From Pleomorphomonas carboxyditropha (GTDB lineage: Bacteria > Pseudomonadota > Alphaproteobacteria > Rhizobiales > Pleomorphomonadaceae): a stretch of DNA of 64,000 nucleotides. Under the pieces are notes generated by a model. It worked only from the letters and a program-made list of their open reading frames with translations. It did not search any database and was not told the DNA's origin. Shown here piece after piece: positions 62,658 through 64,000 of this stretch; positions within the stretch are counted from its first letter, which is position 1, and each line of letters opens with the position of its first letter. The translations under genes were made by a program, and so were the position numbers. The stretch covers positions 124,001-188,000 of the forward strand of contig NZ_NQVN01000007.1 in assembly GCF_002770725.1 (NCBI RefSeq), in the 5' to 3' direction.

Positions 62658-63017
62658 ATGCTTCACAGGCGTCTTCTCACCACCCTTGCCGCCTCCCTCG
62701 CGGTGGCGCTGATCGCCGCCGCCGGCCTTGCCGGCACTGCGTCGACCGCTGCGGCCGACGGCGCCTATTTCGGGTTCGGCTATAACGACGGCCCGCGCAG
62801 GCCGCCCCCGCCGCCGCGCTGGGGCTGGGGACCGCCGCCACCGCCCGGACCAGCCTGGGGAGCGCCGGGTTGGGGACGGCCGGGTCGCGGCTGGGGTCCG
62901 CCGCCGATGTGTCGGTCACGCTGGGTCGATCGGCCGATCGTCGACCCCTGGGGACGCATCGTTCGCTATCAGCGGGTACAGGTCATGGACTGCGGTCCGC
63001 GTCATCGCCGCTGGTAA
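62658..63017 (+). CDS. Secreted Pro/Gly/Trp-rich protein of unknown function
   Basis: A 119-residue protein. A cleavable signal peptide is apparent (basic MLHRR, hydrophobic LLTTLAASLAVALIAAAGLA, cut near TAAADGAY). The middle (about 45-85) is low-complexity, rich in Pro, Gly and Trp (GWGPPPPPGPAWGAPGWG). The end (about 85-119) has two cysteines and reads SRWVDRPIVDPWGRIVRYQR, which may be a small folded domain. AAGGAGGG precedes ATG. I recognise no characterised family; similar short secreted proteins are common in Rhizobiales. Confidence 0.7.
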   Translation: MLHRRLLTTLAASLAVALIAAAGLAGTASTAAADGAYFGFGYNDGPRRPPPPPRWGWGPPPPPGPAWGAPGWGRPGRGWGPPPMCRSRWVDRPIVDPWGRIVRYQRVQVMDCGPRHRRW

Positions 63018-63036
63018 CGCGAACGGTGGCTGAATT

Positions 63037-64000
63037 TCACGGAATGACGACGGCGGTATCGCCGTCGGCAATCACGTCGATCACCTCGAAGCCGCCGCCG
63101 CGGTTGTAGGTGTGCAGTCCCGACAGCGGCGGCGTCGGCCGGAGCGCCATCAGCGTCGTCTCGGCGTAGCCGCCGGCATCCAGCCGGTCGACGCGGGCAA
63201 AGCCGAGACCGGCGCCGTAGCCGCCGACGCTGTCCTGGAAAGGACGAACAACGCTGGCGCCCAGCGAGAACATTCGTCCGGCGGGTCTTGCCGAGGCGAC
63301 GTCCACCTTGGCCGGGCCGGCGAACAACGGTACCCACGGTCCGGCCAGCCGCTCGGCGGTGAATATGGCGAGGCCGTCCCAGCTCGAGCCCCAGTGCGGG
63401 CGCACGGTGCCGAACAGGTAGTTGCGGCCATCCGTCCGAAAAAGCGTGGCGTCGCCGAGATCGATATCATCGATCAGGATCGCCGCTTTTTCCCAGCGGT
63501 CCGGGAAATCGACGGCCCGCCAGAGCTCAACCCTGCGGCGGCCGGACGTTTCCGGAATCATGTAGAGGGCGCCGTCTTCCTCGAAGACGAAGGGATAGGA
63601 CAGATGGCAGTCCGTCTCGATCACCGGCCGGGGCGTGCCGACCGGGCCGTCGGCGCCGAGCTCGACCGCCGAGATGACGCCCTTCTGCGTCGCGAAGGGA
63701 AATTCTTCCACGAAAAGGACGGTCCGGCCGCCGTGCCGCATCACGAAGGGGTCGGCGTAAAAGCGCCCGCCGTCGCCGGCTAGCCGCCGCCAGGGACGAC
63801 CGGCGATCATCGGCAACGCCCCGTCTCCGGTCTCGTCGGCGCGCCAGGCGACCGCCCAGTTGGGCGGGGTGCGCACGAGGCGCTCGAGGCGGGCGGCCAG
63901 CGCGCGCGCGAAGGCGGCGGCCGCGAACAGGGCCGGCTGGCCCGGCCGGTGCGGCGGCGGCTCTGTTTCGACGCGCGGCAGCCTCAGATCATGGAGCGTG
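63037..64000 (-). CDS. Beta-propeller transferase-like protein (5' end missing)
   Basis: The frame stays open to the right edge, so the start is outside the window; about 320 C-terminal residues are seen. Repeated motifs FYADPFVMRHGGRTVLFVEE, CHLSYPFVFEEDGALYMIPE and DATLFRTDGRNYLFGTV fit a five-bladed beta-propeller of the GH43 or glucosamine inositolphosphorylceramide transferase-like type. In bacterial relatives this is often fused to an N-terminal formyltransferase-like domain. A segment before it (LHDLRLPRVETEPPPHR) looks like a linker. A sugar- or nucleotide-related transfer role is inferred; the activity is unknown. Confidence 0.7.
   Translation of the reverse strand, partial: TLHDLRLPRVETEPPPHRPGQPALFAAAAFARALAARLERLVRTPPNWAVAWRADETGDGALPMIAGRPWRRLAGDGGRFYADPFVMRHGGRTVLFVEEFPFATQKGVISAVELGADGPVGTPRPVIETDCHLSYPFVFEEDGALYMIPETSGRRRVELWRAVDFPDRWEKAAILIDDIDLGDATLFRTDGRNYLFGTVRPHWGSSWDGLAIFTAERLAGPWVPLFAGPAKVDVASARPAGRMFSLGASVVRPFQDSVGGYGAGLGFARVDRLDAGGYAETTLMALRPTPPLSGLHTYNRGGGFEVIDVIADGDTAVVIP

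Overview
This is a GC-rich alphaproteobacterial chromosome segment, most likely Hyphomicrobiales (Rhizobiales). The indications are the DUF2852 protein, the hemW-rdgB-rph block, the double cold-shock-domain protein, the TTAA-N7-TTAA CtrA-type boxes, the GANTC sites upstream of dnaA, and the 'AAAACCGGTTCCCACTTTTGC'-type palindromic repeats common in that order. A Pleomorphomonas-like genus is a guess only. I see no rRNA, tRNA, CRISPR array, prophage or transposase.

Layout. 1-7.3 kb: hemW (cut by the left edge), rdgB and rph on the minus strand; two plus-strand RNA methyltransferases; then a minus-strand MFS symporter, XRE-cupin regulator and GNAT unit with a perfect palindrome at the regulator start. 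7.3-16.7 kb: comM, a membrane hybrid histidine kinase, a GntR-type regulator with two winged-helix domains converging on an FAH-family hydrolase, a small cupin, a double cold-shock protein, a DUF2852 protein and a YgjP-type metalloprotein. 16.8-19.1 kb: mrcA (PBP1A), whose upstream region holds a structured repeat bracketed by 28-bp direct repeats carrying CtrA-type boxes.

19.3-33.3 kb: a cobalamin riboswitch followed by a tightly coupled cob cluster (DUF1636, cobW, cobN, cobG, cobH, cobI, cobJ, cobL, cobE, cobM and cobB on plus; cobK and cbiD on minus). It runs from precorrin methylation to cobyrinate a,c-diamide and cobalt insertion. It combines the oxygen-dependent CobG with CbiD and has no cobF. 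33.3-38.8 kb: an FMN reductase, msrA, a Crp/Fnr regulator, ubiB, ubiE and mutM.

39.0-47.3 kb: rpsT, a gene-poor AT-richer stretch, a rhodanese, then dnaA-dnaN-recF-gyrB. 47.3-50.3 kb: DUF429 and a small membrane protein, an Omp19-like lipoprotein and zapE. 50.5-60.5 kb: the TCA block mdh-sucC-sucD-sucA-sucB-[LysE exporter]-lpdA. The LysE gene sits between sucB and lpdA and is flanked by palindromic repeats. 60.5-64 kb: an EamA transporter, a XerC-type recombinase, a Pro/Gly-rich secreted protein and an incomplete beta-propeller transferase-like protein at the right edge.

Most of the window is conserved core genome. The least explained features are non-coding: a two-copy structured intergenic repeat (19141-19257 and 53701-53814) whose hairpins differ in sequence but keep their pairing, and the duplicated CtrA-box sequence around its first copy.
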